Shown here: in pieces, positions 45,738 to 56,983 of the stretch
Layout: every line of letters begins with the position of its first letter
Position numbering within the stretch: position 1 is the first letter of the stretch
Assembly: GCF_001428865.1 (NCBI RefSeq)
Contig: NZ_LMIV01000001.1
Coordinates: 2,045,997 to 2,109,996, forward strand
DNA from: Sphingomonas sp. Root241
Lineage (GTDB): Bacteria; Pseudomonadota; Alphaproteobacteria; Sphingomonadales; Sphingomonadaceae
Direction: 5' to 3'
Length of the DNA stretch: 64,000 nt
The notes under the pieces: model-generated
The model's input: the letters and a program-made list of their open reading frames with translations, nothing else
Database searches by the model: none
Told to the model about the DNA's origin: nothing
Made by a program: the position numbers and the translations under genes

Positions 45738-45755
45738 GAGACAGTCGAATGACAA
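45738..45755 (-). promoter_or_regulatory. Possible Pho box
   Basis: The minus strand reads TTGTCAT-TCGA-CTGTCTC, 11 of 14 matches to the PhoB consensus CTGTCAT-N4-CTGTCAT. It lies 137 bases before the lipoprotein start. No clear minus-10 element was found. Confidence 0.35.
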
Positions 45756-45831
45756 TCAGGTTACGATGTTGCAGGTCCGCAACAAGCGCGGGCCCGCGGG
45801 CCCGAGGGGAAATCCGGCATTGCCTGCGCGA

Positions 45832-46716
45832 TCAGAACTGCGCGGTCATTGCTACCCCGATCGTCACGACAACCACGCCGAGCATCTGGCGAAAAGTGAG
45901 CCCCTCGCGGAACAGCCGGTGACCGGCGAGCGCCGCGATCGGCATCTCGATCACGCCCAACGCGCGAACCGCTGCTGCCGGAGCGAGGTTGAGCGCGAAG
46001 AACCAGCCCGATGAAGCAAGCGCGCCGAACAGACCCGCGCCGAGGGATTCGCGCCAGTCAGTGATCACCGCGAGGAGCGCCGGCCGATCGCGCCAGAGCA
46101 GATAAAGGATCAGCGCGCCGGCTTGCACGGCCTGCACGATCGCGACGCTCGCCATTGCCGCGAAGAAGGGGTGCTGGGGCTCGAGCCGCAGCCCGGCATG
46201 GCGAAACGCATTGAGCGCAAACCCGAAGAGCAACCCGGAGACGACGCCGAGCGCGACGCCGGACACCGGCTTCTGCCCGCCGCCGGTCCGGCGCGGCCAG
46301 ACGAGAATCGCGAGGCCCGTCGTGGTGAGCGCCACCCCTGACCAGCCCAGCGGCGAGAGATTGTCCTCGAATACGAGCAGTCCCGCGATCGCGGCCAGCG
46401 GTACCGAGCTCTGCTGCAGCGCCGTCCCGATCGCGAAGCCGGCATAGTGCATTGCGAGGAGCAAAGCCGCGGTTGCCAATACCTGCGCCAGCGCTCCGGT
46501 CAGCGCCGGCCACCAGAAGGCGGCGCCGAAGCGTGGCGCTACGTCTGGAGCAAAGGCGAACGCGACCGCCACAAAGACGAGCGAGAAGGGCAGCCCGAAG
46601 AGGAAGCGGACCAAAGTCGCACCCCAGGGGCCGGTGCGCGACATCATCCCCCGCTGGAGGGCGTTGCGGCCAACCTGAAACGCCGCTGCCGCAATCGTCG
46701 CGCCCGCCCACAGCAT
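45832..46716 (-). CDS. EamA/DMT-family permease
   Basis: 294 residues with ten predicted membrane segments in two EamA repeats (about 3-140 and 150-290), the standard form of drug/metabolite transporters. Typical features are ALQQSSVPLAAIAGLLVFED in the first repeat and RALGVIEMPIAALAGHRLF in the second. It should export or import a small metabolite across the inner membrane; the substrate is unknown. It is a single gene, divergent from the beta-lactamase gene with about 190 bases between the starts. Confidence 0.85.
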   Translation of the reverse strand: MLWAGATIAAAAFQVGRNALQRGMMSRTGPWGATLVRFLFGLPFSLVFVAVAFAFAPDVAPRFGAAFWWPALTGALAQVLATAALLLAMHYAGFAIGTALQQSSVPLAAIAGLLVFEDNLSPLGWSGVALTTTGLAILVWPRRTGGGQKPVSGVALGVVSGLLFGFALNAFRHAGLRLEPQHPFFAAMASVAIVQAVQAGALILYLLWRDRPALLAVITDWRESLGAGLFGALASSGWFFALNLAPAAAVRALGVIEMPIAALAGHRLFREGLTFRQMLGVVVVTIGVAMTAQF

Positions 46717-46910
46717 CTCGTTCCTCCCGTCCGAAGGCGCGGCTTAGGTGCGCTGCATCGCAGCATCAACCCTGTCGCCCCTTTTCGGCAGGGTCTCTTC
46801 GGTCCTGGATCGGCGAACCATGAGCCAGGCTAATGGCTCTCGCGAGAAATGGTGGTTTGCGCCGCCGTCTCTGCTGCGGTCATTTCACCGGCGCAAAGGG
46901 AGATCATGAT

Positions 46911-47813
46911 ATGTCCATTCGAGCCGCGCTCGCCGCCATGCTGCTGTCGTCGGCGGCACCCGCACAACAGGCCGACGATCCGCTGCTCCGCCCGATCGCT
47001 CCCAAAAGCGCCGCGAAATGGCTGGGGCCGGAGGCGCCGATCCGTGTGTTCGGCAATTTCTATCTGGTCGGCTTCGAGGGGCTCAATGTCGGACTGATCG
47101 ACACCGGTGCCGGGCTGATCCTGATCGACGGTGCCGTGCCGCAGGGCGTTCGGGCGATCGAGGCGAACATCCGCAAGCTCGGCTTCCGGGTCGAGGATGT
47201 GAAGTACATCCTGAGCACCGAACCGCATTACGATCACGCCGGCGGCATCGCCGCCCTTGCGCGCGATAGCGGGGCGACGGTGGTGGCGGGCGCGGCGGCC
47301 GCGACGGTGTTGCGCGGCGGCACCGATCCATCGGACGCACAGGCAAGCTGGCTGGTGCCCTTCCCCGCCGTGTCGCGGTTGCGCACCGTTCGCGACGGCG
47401 AGCGGCTTCGGCTTGGCGGGGTGACTGTCAACGCCCGCGCCACACCCGGCCATACCCGGGGGAGCACGAGCTGGACATGGCGAAGCTGCGAAGGCCGCCA
47501 ATGCCGCACGATCGTCTTCGCCGCGAGCCTCAATCCCGCAGCGCCGCCGGCCTATCGCTTTTCCGATCCCGACCATGGCTGGCTGGTCGCGTCGTTCGGA
47601 CGGTCATTCGCCGCGATGCGCCGTATGCCCTGCGACATCCTGATCACTGCGCACCCGAGCCAGTCGGGGGGAGCCGAGAAACGCCGGCGCTTCGACCAGG
47701 GGTCGAAACCCAATCCCTACATCGATCCGGGCGCGTGCCGGGCTTATGCGCAGGATTTCGCGGCGGCGCTCGACAAACGGCTGGCGCAAGAGCGCGCGCC
47801 GCAGGCGAAATAG
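46911..47813 (+). CDS. Subclass B3 metallo-beta-lactamase, H116E (B3-E) variant
   Basis: 300 residues: signal peptide (to about residue 18, SSAAPA), then the metallo-beta-lactamase fold. The zinc motif reads TEPHYDHAGG (E104, H106, D108, H109), where ordinary B3 enzymes have His in the first place (HxHxDH). H181 in GHTRGST and H248 in ITAHPSQ complete the two sites. The rest (LNVGLIDTGAGLILIDG, PFPAVSRL) is clearly B3. Enzymes with Glu here have been described as B3-E and can differ in zinc affinity and activity. I chose the ATG at 46911 with AAGGGAG upstream. It is not linked to the BlaI/BlaR1 genes, 22 kb away. Confidence 0.88.
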   Translation: MSIRAALAAMLLSSAAPAQQADDPLLRPIAPKSAAKWLGPEAPIRVFGNFYLVGFEGLNVGLIDTGAGLILIDGAVPQGVRAIEANIRKLGFRVEDVKYILSTEPHYDHAGGIAALARDSGATVVAGAAAATVLRGGTDPSDAQASWLVPFPAVSRLRTVRDGERLRLGGVTVNARATPGHTRGSTSWTWRSCEGRQCRTIVFAASLNPAAPPAYRFSDPDHGWLVASFGRSFAAMRRMPCDILITAHPSQSGGAEKRRRFDQGSKPNPYIDPGACRAYAQDFAAALDKRLAQERAPQAK

Positions 47814-47822
47814 ACACGAAAA

Positions 47823-47850
47823 AGCCCGCCGATCGTGCGACCGGCGGGCT
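47823..47850 (-). terminator. Terminator between beta-lactamase gene and tRNA-Val
   Basis: The stem AGCCCGCCG/CGGCGGGCT is followed by TTTTT on the minus strand, so it mainly ends the tRNA-Val transcript. It may also stop the plus-strand lactamase message (TTCTCT). Confidence 0.8.
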
Positions 47851-47858
47851 TCTCTACA

Positions 47859-47933
47859 TGGTGGGCGCGGCAAGGATTGAACTTGCGACCCCTGCGGTGT
47901 GAACACAGTGCTCTACCACTGAGCTACGCGCCC
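47859..47933 (-). tRNA. tRNA-Val (CAC)
   Basis: A 75-base cloverleaf with encoded CCA. The acceptor is GGGCGCG/CGCGCCC, the D stem GCTC/GAGC, the anticodon stem CTGTG/CGCAG with loop TTCACAC, and the T loop TTCAATC. The anticodon CAC reads GTG. Confidence 0.93.
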
Positions 47934-48035
47934 TTTCGCCCTGGGTCCTTGAACCCTTCGGCGGAAACGGGAAGCGGGCCTTTAGGCGGTGCGGGGTGCG
48001 CTTGTCCAGCCCCAAGGCCCTGCTTTACCGTCGGA

Positions 48036-48308
48036 TCAGTTGACCGAATCCTTGAGGCCCTTGCCGGCCTTGAACTTGGGCTGGTTAGATGCCTTGATCG
48101 TCATCTCCTCGCCGGTGCGCGGGTTGCGGCCGGTCGACGCCTTGCGCTTGCTAACCGAGAAGGTGCCGAAACCGACCAGGCGCACTTCGTCGCCCTTCTT
48201 GAGCGAAGTCGAGATCGCATCGAACACCGCTTCGACGGCCTTGGTGGCGTCGCCCTTGCCGAGGCCGGAGGTCTCAGCGACCGTCCCGATCAGCTCTTGC
48301 TTGTTCAT
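48036..48308 (-). CDS. hup: HU family DNA-binding protein
   Basis: 90 residues, the standard HU length, starting MNKQELIGTVAETSGLGKGD and carrying the DNA-contact arm GRNPRTGEEMTIKASNQPKFKAGK. It forms dimers that bend and package DNA. It lies downstream of lon on the same strand with 132 bases between, the same order as in many proteobacteria. A GC hairpin (CCGCCGCTG/CAGCGGCGG) lies between lon and hup, without a T run. Confidence 0.96.
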   Translation of the reverse strand: MNKQELIGTVAETSGLGKGDATKAVEAVFDAISTSLKKGDEVRLVGFGTFSVSKRKASTGRNPRTGEEMTIKASNQPKFKAGKGLKDSVN

Positions 48309-48440
48309 GCTGGTGGATTCCCCCTGAGTGAGTGCATCGAAAAATGAGTCGCGGCGGCAAGCCGAGCGCGCCAGTCAGCACGCGACCGCCGCCGCTGTCA
48401 AACCCTCAGCGGCGGATTTTGCCGCAAAAGTTACGCGTCC

Positions 48441-50897
<2,457 letters not shown>

Positions 50898-50933
50898 GGA
50901 TACTCCTGGGCCCGAGCGGCCCTCACATTCCAC

Positions 50934-50963
50934 TATATATGGTGCCTGCGCCAGCCGCATCAA
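50934..50963 (-). promoter_or_regulatory. Possible lon promoter
   Basis: The minus strand has TTGATG (50958-50963), then a TATA-rich minus-10 region (CATATATA within 50934-50941) at 16-18 bases spacing. I could not see a heat-shock CTTG element at the expected place. Confidence 0.35.
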
Positions 50964-51119
50964 TCGTCGTGCATTGATTGGCTGTGGACTGTCGTTTCCG
51001 GCGACGCATCGGCCCGCGGAAACGTCGCGACGTGGCACATGCGGGCGCTTCGGCTATATCCGCTCCCGCCAGACCCGATTTTACGCTCGCGACGGCGGAC
51101 GCGCCGTCGAGCGCGCCTG

Positions 51120-52844
51120 ATGGAGAGACCTATCCGCATTCACCTGCTGCTCGCCGCTTCCGTCCTCGCGCTGAACGCTTCGCCTGCCCTTGCGCAGGTC
51201 AAACCGGGCGAACCGCCGATCACCGAAATCACCAAGACTTCCGGCGGCCCGATCGATCCCGAACGCGCGGCGCTGCGGCTCGAGCATGTCGATCTCGCGA
51301 TCGAAGTGTTCCCCGATACGCAGACGCTGCGGGGGGTTGCCACGCTGACGCTCGCCACTTCGGCACCGCAGCGCCGCCTGCTGATCGATCTCGACAAGAA
51401 CTTGCCGGTGAGCGCGATCAGCATGGACGGGCAACCGCTTGCCCGCACGAGCTGGTCCAATCCCGAAGGCCGGCTGACCATCGCCTTGCCCACAACGCTC
51501 GCGGCGGGCAGCCGTGCAACGGTCAGGATCACCTATGGCGGCACGCCGCATGTCGCCGTGCGCGCGCCGTGGGACGATGGCATCGTCTGGTCGAAGACCC
51601 CAGAGGGCCAACCGTGGATCGCGACGACCGCCGAAGGCTATGGCTGCGACCTGTTCTGGCCGTGCCTCGATTTCCCGGCCGGGGAGCCGGCGAAGGTCGA
51701 CCTCCACATCACCGTGCCCAAGGGCCTGTCGGCACCTTCCAACGGCGTGCTGCAAAAGGTCGATACGCTTCCCGACGGCCGCACGACCTGGCATTGGCAT
51801 GCGCGCAGCCCGAACCCCTATTCGGTGGTGCTCAACGTCGCGCCCTATGTCGAGATCAAAGGCCTTTACAGGAGCCGCTTCGGCGGGACGATCCCACTAC
51901 ATTACTGGCACCTGGCGGGCCGCGATGCGCAGGCGAAGGGCCTGTTCGCCGAATTCGCGCCGACGCTCGATTTCTTCGAAGCCAATGTCGGCCCCTATCC
52001 CTGGTCCGACGAGAAACTCGGCGTGGTCGAGACCCCGCATCTCGGCATGGAACACCAGACGATCAACGCGTACGGCAACAACTACGCCAAGGACGCGACC
52101 GGCTTCGATTGGCTGTTCCAGCACGAGCTCGCGCACGAATGGTTCGGCAACCAGATGTCGGCGGCGAACTGGGATGATTACTGGCTCCACGAAGGCTATG
52201 CCCAGTACATGCAGCCGCTCTACGGCCGCTGGCGGGAGGGCGAGGCCCGCTATGCAGTGATGATGGAGAAGTTCCGCAACCAGATCGAGAACAAGGCGCC
52301 GATCGTCTCCGGCCGGATCATGACCGAGGAAGAGGTCTATGAGGAGGAGAAAGGCGGCCCCGGCGGCGACATCTACGTCAAGGGTGCCTGGGTGCTCCAC
52401 ACGCTGCGCAACACGATCGGCGACAAGGCCTTCTGGGAAGTCACACGCCGGCTGGTTTATGGCCGCCCCGATCCGAGACCAGGCAATTTCCAGCCTCGCT
52501 TCGCCACCACGCCCGAATATATCGCCATCGTCAACCAGGTGACCGGCAAGGACATGACCTGGTTCTTCCATGTCTATCTGTATCAGGCGGCGCTTCCCGA
52601 GCTGATCGAAACCCGCGAAGGCGACCGGCTCACGCTTCGCTGGAAGACTCCCGGGAACAAGCCCTTCCCGCTTCCGGTCGAGGTGCAGATCGACGACAAG
52701 GTCGAGACTGTGGCGATGACCGGCGGCACCGGAAGCATAGCCGTGCCGGCGGAGGCGCATGTGATCGTCGATCCCGCCTCGCGCCTCCTGAAGCGCTCCG
52801 AAGCGGTCGAAGCCGCCCAGCGTGACCCGCGCCACGGCGAGTGA
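51120..52844 (+). CDS. Secreted M1-family zinc aminopeptidase
   Basis: 574 residues: signal peptide (to about residue 25, ASPALAQ), an N-terminal beta domain (about 45-235), and the M1 catalytic domain. The zinc site is HELAHEW (H335, E336, H339) with E358 in WLHEGYAQ. The exopeptidase motif is HLGMEHQ in place of GAMEN. The C-terminal ARM-type domain of large M1 enzymes is missing; a short beta domain ends the protein. It should trim peptides in the periplasm. A longer open frame upstream is antisense to lon and is not real. The start was taken at the ATG before the signal peptide. Confidence 0.88.
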   Translation: MERPIRIHLLLAASVLALNASPALAQVKPGEPPITEITKTSGGPIDPERAALRLEHVDLAIEVFPDTQTLRGVATLTLATSAPQRRLLIDLDKNLPVSAISMDGQPLARTSWSNPEGRLTIALPTTLAAGSRATVRITYGGTPHVAVRAPWDDGIVWSKTPEGQPWIATTAEGYGCDLFWPCLDFPAGEPAKVDLHITVPKGLSAPSNGVLQKVDTLPDGRTTWHWHARSPNPYSVVLNVAPYVEIKGLYRSRFGGTIPLHYWHLAGRDAQAKGLFAEFAPTLDFFEANVGPYPWSDEKLGVVETPHLGMEHQTINAYGNNYAKDATGFDWLFQHELAHEWFGNQMSAANWDDYWLHEGYAQYMQPLYGRWREGEARYAVMMEKFRNQIENKAPIVSGRIMTEEEVYEEEKGGPGGDIYVKGAWVLHTLRNTIGDKAFWEVTRRLVYGRPDPRPGNFQPRFATTPEYIAIVNQVTGKDMTWFFHVYLYQAALPELIETREGDRLTLRWKTPGNKPFPLPVEVQIDDKVETVAMTGGTGSIAVPAEAHVIVDPASRLLKRSEAVEAAQRDPRHGE

Positions 52845-53926
52845 TGATGAGACTTTGGCTCTTCGCCGCCGCCATGGGTGCGTTGGCGTTCCCCGTCACC
52901 GCCGCCGCGCAGCTCTACGAGGGCAAGGCCGGCAATGCGCCGATCATTGTCGAACTCGACCAAGGCGATGGTGCACCGAGCGGGCGCTATTTCTATCGCA
53001 GCACCCGCCTCGACATTGCGCTCGACGGCGAACGAGACGCGGATGCGCTCAAGCTGAACGCACGGCTCACCGGCGACAGCCTTGTCTTGAAGCGTGCGGG
53101 CAATGGCTGGGCGGGAACGCTGACCACCGCCAAGGGCAAGACGCTTCCGATCGCGCTCACGCCGGCCACGCCTCCCGCCGCACCGGTCGGCGCTCCCGCG
53201 GATCTCGACGGCTATGATCGCATGCAGCTCGCGGGGCTGCGTCTCGAACCCGCCCGCACGGAGCGCATCGGTACGCGCACGATCCGCTGGTACACCGAGC
53301 GCATGTCCGGAACCCGGCTGTTCCGCATCGAAGGCGGATATGCCGCCGCAGCGCTGCACAGGATCAACGCCGCGCTGACGGCGACGCAGTGGGAGCATGT
53401 TCGAAACTGGTTCGGCTGCCCAGGTTATGAGGGCGGCGCGGGCATTGATTCGGACGAGGCCGGGCCAGTCTATCTCGACGATTCCTGGGTCAGCTATCCG
53501 TGGCGGACGAGCTGGGGGTGCGCGGGTGCGGCGCACCCCGATTTCGGAGTGCAGGGCGTCATTTTCGACGCGCGGACCGGCAGCGAAGTCAAGCTCGATG
53601 ATCTGCTGCGCTTCGGAAAGACGCCGCCGCCCGAGCGGTCGGACGCCTGGTACACCTATCGCGGCGGAACTTTCGCCACGGGATTGGTGGCGCTGCTCAA
53701 GCGTTATCATTCCAAACAGATGGCGGCTTCGGAAGAGGACGGCTGCAGCTATGACGACCCGGGCGTTTGGAGCTTCCCTCAAGCCTGGCTCACCCCGGAC
53801 GGCCTGTTCGTCGCGGCGTATTTCGCTCGTGTCGCGCGGGCCTGCGATGCTCCCGAATGGGCGGTGATCCCGTGGCGAGCGCTGAACGGTCCGGCCGTGC
53901 GGCGCTCTACCGCACGGCCCCGGTGA
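52844..53926 (+). CDS. Exported protein, unknown function
   Basis: 360 residues with a Sec signal (MMRLWLFAAAMGALAFPVTA, cut after AAAQ). The remainder has a small N-terminal beta region (about 22-100), a Pro/Ala linker (105-122), and a C-terminal domain with repeated Trp/Tyr-rich segments (EHVRNWFGCPGYEGG, SWVSYPWRTSWGCAG). I do not recognise a family. Its start overlaps the M1 peptidase stop by one base (TGATG), so the two are co-translated and probably share a periplasmic job. A GTG at 52841 is an alternative start. It ends tail to tail with the next gene, sharing TGATCA. Confidence 0.75.
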   Translation: MMRLWLFAAAMGALAFPVTAAAQLYEGKAGNAPIIVELDQGDGAPSGRYFYRSTRLDIALDGERDADALKLNARLTGDSLVLKRAGNGWAGTLTTAKGKTLPIALTPATPPAAPVGAPADLDGYDRMQLAGLRLEPARTERIGTRTIRWYTERMSGTRLFRIEGGYAAAALHRINAALTATQWEHVRNWFGCPGYEGGAGIDSDEAGPVYLDDSWVSYPWRTSWGCAGAAHPDFGVQGVIFDARTGSEVKLDDLLRFGKTPPPERSDAWYTYRGGTFATGLVALLKRYHSKQMAASEEDGCSYDDPGVWSFPQAWLTPDGLFVAAYFARVARACDAPEWAVIPWRALNGPAVRRSTARPR

Positions 53927-54526
53927 TCAGACCGGGCGGAGGACCCTCGCCAGGACATAAGCGAAGGCGATCTGCCACGGCGTGTAGATCTTGAGCGGCT
54001 GGATGATGTCGCTGGCGGACGAATCACCCGTCGCGCCGGTGGTGAGATACAGATACAGGCAGAAGCTGCCGACGGCGCCGAGCAGCACGGTGCCGAACGC
54101 CTCGAAGGTGAGGCTCGATCCCTTGCGGAGCAGCCCGAAGATCGCGCAGAGCAACAGCGCGCCGCCGCCGCCCACGGCACCGCCGACAAAACCGCGCAGG
54201 AAGCCCACTTCGTCGCCGCGCATTCCACTGACGGTCATCAGCGCGACATAGTGCATCAGCGTGAAGCCGAGGAAGAATACCAGCGCCTTGACCGCGAGCC
54301 GGTGCTGCCGCTCGCGCCAGACGAAGGGCAGGCCGAACAGCGGCGTTATCCAGACCGCGCCGTTGTCGATGTGGAAATAGACCACCAAGGCCAGGCCAAT
54401 TGCGTACAAGACATGCCCAAGTACCAGCCATTTGAAGGTTTCGAGCGCGGCCGGGTTGAGCGCCAGATCGAAGGGCGAATGATACTCACGAGGATCTTCG
54501 TCATCGAGGATGGCTACATCGGACAT
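53927..54526 (-). CDS. Polytopic membrane protein, unknown function
   Basis: 199 residues with five or six hydrophobic segments (near 32-52, 58-72, 80-100, 110-135, 143-162 and 178-195) and a short acidic N-terminus (MSDVAILDDEDPREYHSPFD). Segment 4 is very Gly-rich (FVGGAVGGGGALLLC). I know no family for it. It is convergent with the exported protein gene and follows the clpX downstream element on the same strand, after a terminator, so it probably has its own promoter. Confidence 0.7.
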   Translation of the reverse strand: MSDVAILDDEDPREYHSPFDLALNPAALETFKWLVLGHVLYAIGLALVVYFHIDNGAVWITPLFGLPFVWRERQHRLAVKALVFFLGFTLMHYVALMTVSGMRGDEVGFLRGFVGGAVGGGGALLLCAIFGLLRKGSSLTFEAFGTVLLGAVGSFCLYLYLTTGATGDSSASDIIQPLKIYTPWQIAFAYVLARVLRPV

Positions 54527-54916
54527 ACGTCACCTCTCCATCTCTTCTCCTGCGGAGATGGTGCGCCTCGTGAGCGAGTCGGTCAAACAAAAGCGGCCGG
54601 AAGGGTATCTTTCCGGCCGCTCGTGCAGTGTTTTGGCAACAGAAGTTCAGGGTCCGCACTCCCTACCCACAACGGCCGGGATCGCCCGGAGACGGGCGCT
54701 GGCAAGGAAGCTCGCGCAGCGCGGGCTGGTGGCCCGAGCAAGTGAGCTGACGCAGTCCAGCGTTCGTCTCCGGGCGACCGCGAAGCGGCGGGCGGATTTT
54801 GGCGCACAGCCACGTCATTCGTCGGTCGCGATGAACACCGCATCGCTCCCTCCTCATTCCTCCCTGTGCGCCAAAATCCGCTCCGTCACGGCCATTGCGG
54901 GCAGGGAGTGCGGACC
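54527..54916. other. Intergenic region after clpX
   Basis: 390 bases without a supported gene: a terminator (54583-54620) and a large multi-branched inverted-repeat element (54649-54918). Short ORFs on both strands here have no start-site support and only translate the element. Confidence 0.7.
54583..54620 (-). terminator. Terminator closing the region after clpX
   Basis: The perfect 10-base-pair stem GCGGCCGGAA/TTCCGGCCGC (54593-54602 and 54611-54620) is followed on the minus strand by TTTTGTTTG. It would end transcripts that run out of clpX through the structured element. Confidence 0.8.
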
Positions 54917-54918
54917 CT
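54649..54918 (-). repeat. Multi-branched inverted-repeat element after clpX
   Basis: The outer arms AGGGTCCGCACTCCCT (54649-54664) and its exact inverse (54903-54918) enclose two inner stems. One is 54683-54702 with 54757-54776 (18 of 20 pairs, the rest possible G-U). The other is a perfect 18-base-pair stem, 54792-54809 with 54864-54881. The outer stem can extend inward with mismatches. The right arm covers the first two bases (minus strand TA) of the clpX TAG stop codon at 54917-54919. It could be a folded RNA, a 3' end protection element or a dispersed repeat. Confidence 0.75.
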
Positions 54919-56182
54919 AGGCGGCGCTGCCGGTCTTTTCCTTCTTGGCGTAGATCCGGACCGGATCCTTGCGACCCTCGACCACGTCCTTGTCGATCAT
55001 CACCTCGTCGACGCCGTCCATGCCGGGCAGGTCGAACATCGTGTCGAGCAGGATCGCCTCGAGGATCGAGCGGAGCCCGCGCGCGCCGGTCTTGCGCTCG
55101 ATCGCCTTCTTCGAGATCGCGGTTAGCGCGTCGTCGTTGAAGCCGAGCTTGACGCCCTCCATGTCGAACAGCTTCTGATACTGCTTCACCAGGGCGTTCT
55201 TGGGCTCGGTGAGGATCTTGATCAGCGCATCGATGTCGAGATCCTCGAGCGTCGCGATCACCGGCAGGCGGCCGACGAACTCGGGGATCAGGCCGAACTT
55301 GAGCAGATCCTCGGGCTCCGTCGAACGCAGCACTTCACCAGTACGACGCTCGTCGGGCGCGGCGACATAGGCGCCGAAGCCGATCGACTTGCCCTGCAGG
55401 CGATCGCCGATGATCTTCTCGAGCCCCGAGAAGGCGCCGCCGCAGATGAACAGGATATTGGTCGTGTCGACCTGGAGGAACTCCTGCTGCGGATGCTTGC
55501 GGCCGCCCTGCGGGGGAACCGAGGCGGTCGTGCCTTCCATCAGCTTGAGCAACGCCTGCTGGACGCCCTCGCCCGAAACGTCGCGGGTGATCGAGGGATT
55601 CTCGGCCTTGCGGCTGATCTTGTCGATCTCGTCGATATAGACGATCCCGCGCTGCGCCCGCTCGACATTGTAGTCGGAGGCCTGGAGCAGCTTGAGGATG
55701 ATGTTCTCGACGTCCTCGCCGACATAGCCGGCTTCGGTGAGCGTCGTCGCATCGGCCATCGTGAACGGCACGTCGAGGATGCGCGCCAGCGTCTGGGCCA
55801 GCAGCGTCTTGCCGCAGCCGGTGGGACCGACGAGCAGGATGTTCGACTTGGCGAGCTCGACATCCGCGCCCTTGGCGCCGTGGTTGAGCCGCTTGTAATG
55901 GTTGTGCACCGCGACCGAGAGCACGCGTTTGGCCTGCTTCTGACCGATCACGTAGTCGTCGAGCACGTCGCAGATTTCCTGCGGCGTCGGGACGCCACCG
56001 TCCTTTTTCGAGACGAGTGCCGACTTGGTCTCTTCGCGGATGATGTCGTTGCAGAGCTCGACGCACTCGTCGCAGATGAACACGGTCGGTCCGGCGATGA
56101 GCTTGCGCACCTCGTGCTGCGACTTGCCGCAGAACGAGCAGTAAAGCGTGCTCTTGGAGTCGCCGCCGCTGAGCTTGGTCAT
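54917..56182 (-). CDS. clpX: ClpX, ATPase subunit of ClpXP protease
   Basis: 421 residues. The N-terminal zinc-binding domain has CSFC and CDECVELC (about 13-42). The AAA+ module has Walker A GPTGCGKT near 118 and Walker [10 protein letters not shown] near 180, and substrate-grip loop motifs follow. It unfolds tagged proteins and feeds them to ClpP. Length is normal. The gene follows clpP with 147 bases between, the common clpP-clpX order. Its TAG stop overlaps the arm of the structured element downstream. Confidence 0.97.
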   Translation of the reverse strand: MTKLSGGDSKSTLYCSFCGKSQHEVRKLIAGPTVFICDECVELCNDIIREETKSALVSKKDGGVPTPQEICDVLDDYVIGQKQAKRVLSVAVHNHYKRLNHGAKGADVELAKSNILLVGPTGCGKTLLAQTLARILDVPFTMADATTLTEAGYVGEDVENIILKLLQASDYNVERAQRGIVYIDEIDKISRKAENPSITRDVSGEGVQQALLKLMEGTTASVPPQGGRKHPQQEFLQVDTTNILFICGGAFSGLEKIIGDRLQGKSIGFGAYVAAPDERRTGEVLRSTEPEDLLKFGLIPEFVGRLPVIATLEDLDIDALIKILTEPKNALVKQYQKLFDMEGVKLGFNDDALTAISKKAIERKTGARGLRSILEAILLDTMFDLPGMDGVDEVMIDKDVVEGRKDPVRIYAKKEKTGSAA

Positions 56183-56329
56183 TCAATCCATCCTTTACGC
56201 GCCGGACGCGTAGCCACTACCCGCCATCCTACACGCGGGTTCCCGTCCGGCAATCCATAATCCGCCCACAGCAAGCGGTTTGCGCCGTCCGAAGGGCCAT
56301 GCCCCCGGACGGCTTATAATCCAATAATC

Positions 56330-56983
56330 TTAAGCAGCTGCTGCGTCTTCGGTCGGCTGCGGCCGCTTGTCGTACACTTCGTCGACGATTCCGAACTCCT
56401 TGGCCTCATTGGCTTCGAGGAAGGTATCGCGATCCATCGCGCGCTCGATCCGCTCGAGCGGCTGGCCCGTATACTTGGCATACAGGTCATTCATCCGCTG
56501 GCGAATACGGAGAATCTCCTTAGCCTGGATCTCGATGTCCGAGGCCATGCCCTGCGCGCCGCCCGAGGGCTGGTGCACCATGATGCGGGCATTGGTGAGC
56601 GCGACACGGAGGCCCGGCTCGCCCGATGCGAGCAGGAAGCTGCCCATCGAAGCGGCCTGACCGATGCACACCGTGCCGACGCGCGGACGGATATATTGCA
56701 TCGTGTCGTGGATGGCCATGCCGGCGGTGACCACGCCACCCGGCGAGTTGATGTACATCCAGATATCCTTCTTCGGGTTCTCGGACTCGAGGAAGAGCAG
56801 CTGGGCAGTGATCAGCGAGGCCATATGGTCCTCGACGCCGCCGGTCACGAAGATGATGCGCTCGCGCAGCAGGCGCGAGAAGATGTCGAAGCTGCGTTCG
56901 CCGCGGCTCGACTGTTCGATGACGATGGGAACGAGACCGCCGGTAACGGGATCAATGGTCATCTGACCGGAAAGCGGATGCAT
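56330..56983 (-). CDS. clpP: ClpP, protease subunit
   Basis: 217 residues, with the serine protease triad S112 (GQAASMGSF), H137 (MVHQPSGG) and D186 (DRDTF). It forms the tetradecameric barrel that degrades ClpX-delivered proteins. The ATG at 56983 ([20 protein letters not shown]) was chosen; the frame continues upstream to 57088 without support, and a second ATG eight codons in is possible. The C-terminus has a short extension, [10 protein letters not shown]. Confidence 0.95.
   Translation of the reverse strand: MHPLSGQMTIDPVTGGLVPIVIEQSSRGERSFDIFSRLLRERIIFVTGGVEDHMASLITAQLLFLESENPKKDIWMYINSPGGVVTAGMAIHDTMQYIRPRVGTVCIGQAASMGSFLLASGEPGLRVALTNARIMVHQPSGGAQGMASDIEIQAKEILRIRQRMNDLYAKYTGQPLERIERAMDRDTFLEANEAKEFGIVDEVYDKRPQPTEDAAAA

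Noticed and set aside
46911-47813. Idea that the lactamase is controlled by the BlaI/BlaR1 genes in the window
   Set aside because: No TACA-N2-TGTA dyad like 25359-25386 was seen upstream of it, and the loci are 22 kb apart.
48309-48440. Stem CCGCCGCTG/CAGCGGCGG between lon and hup as a terminator
   Set aside because: No T run follows on the minus strand; a TTTGACA beside it could be part of a hup promoter, but no minus-10 was found.
54583-54843. 86-residue minus-strand ORF in the structured element
   Set aside because: It follows the inverted repeats, runs through the terminator and has no ribosome site.
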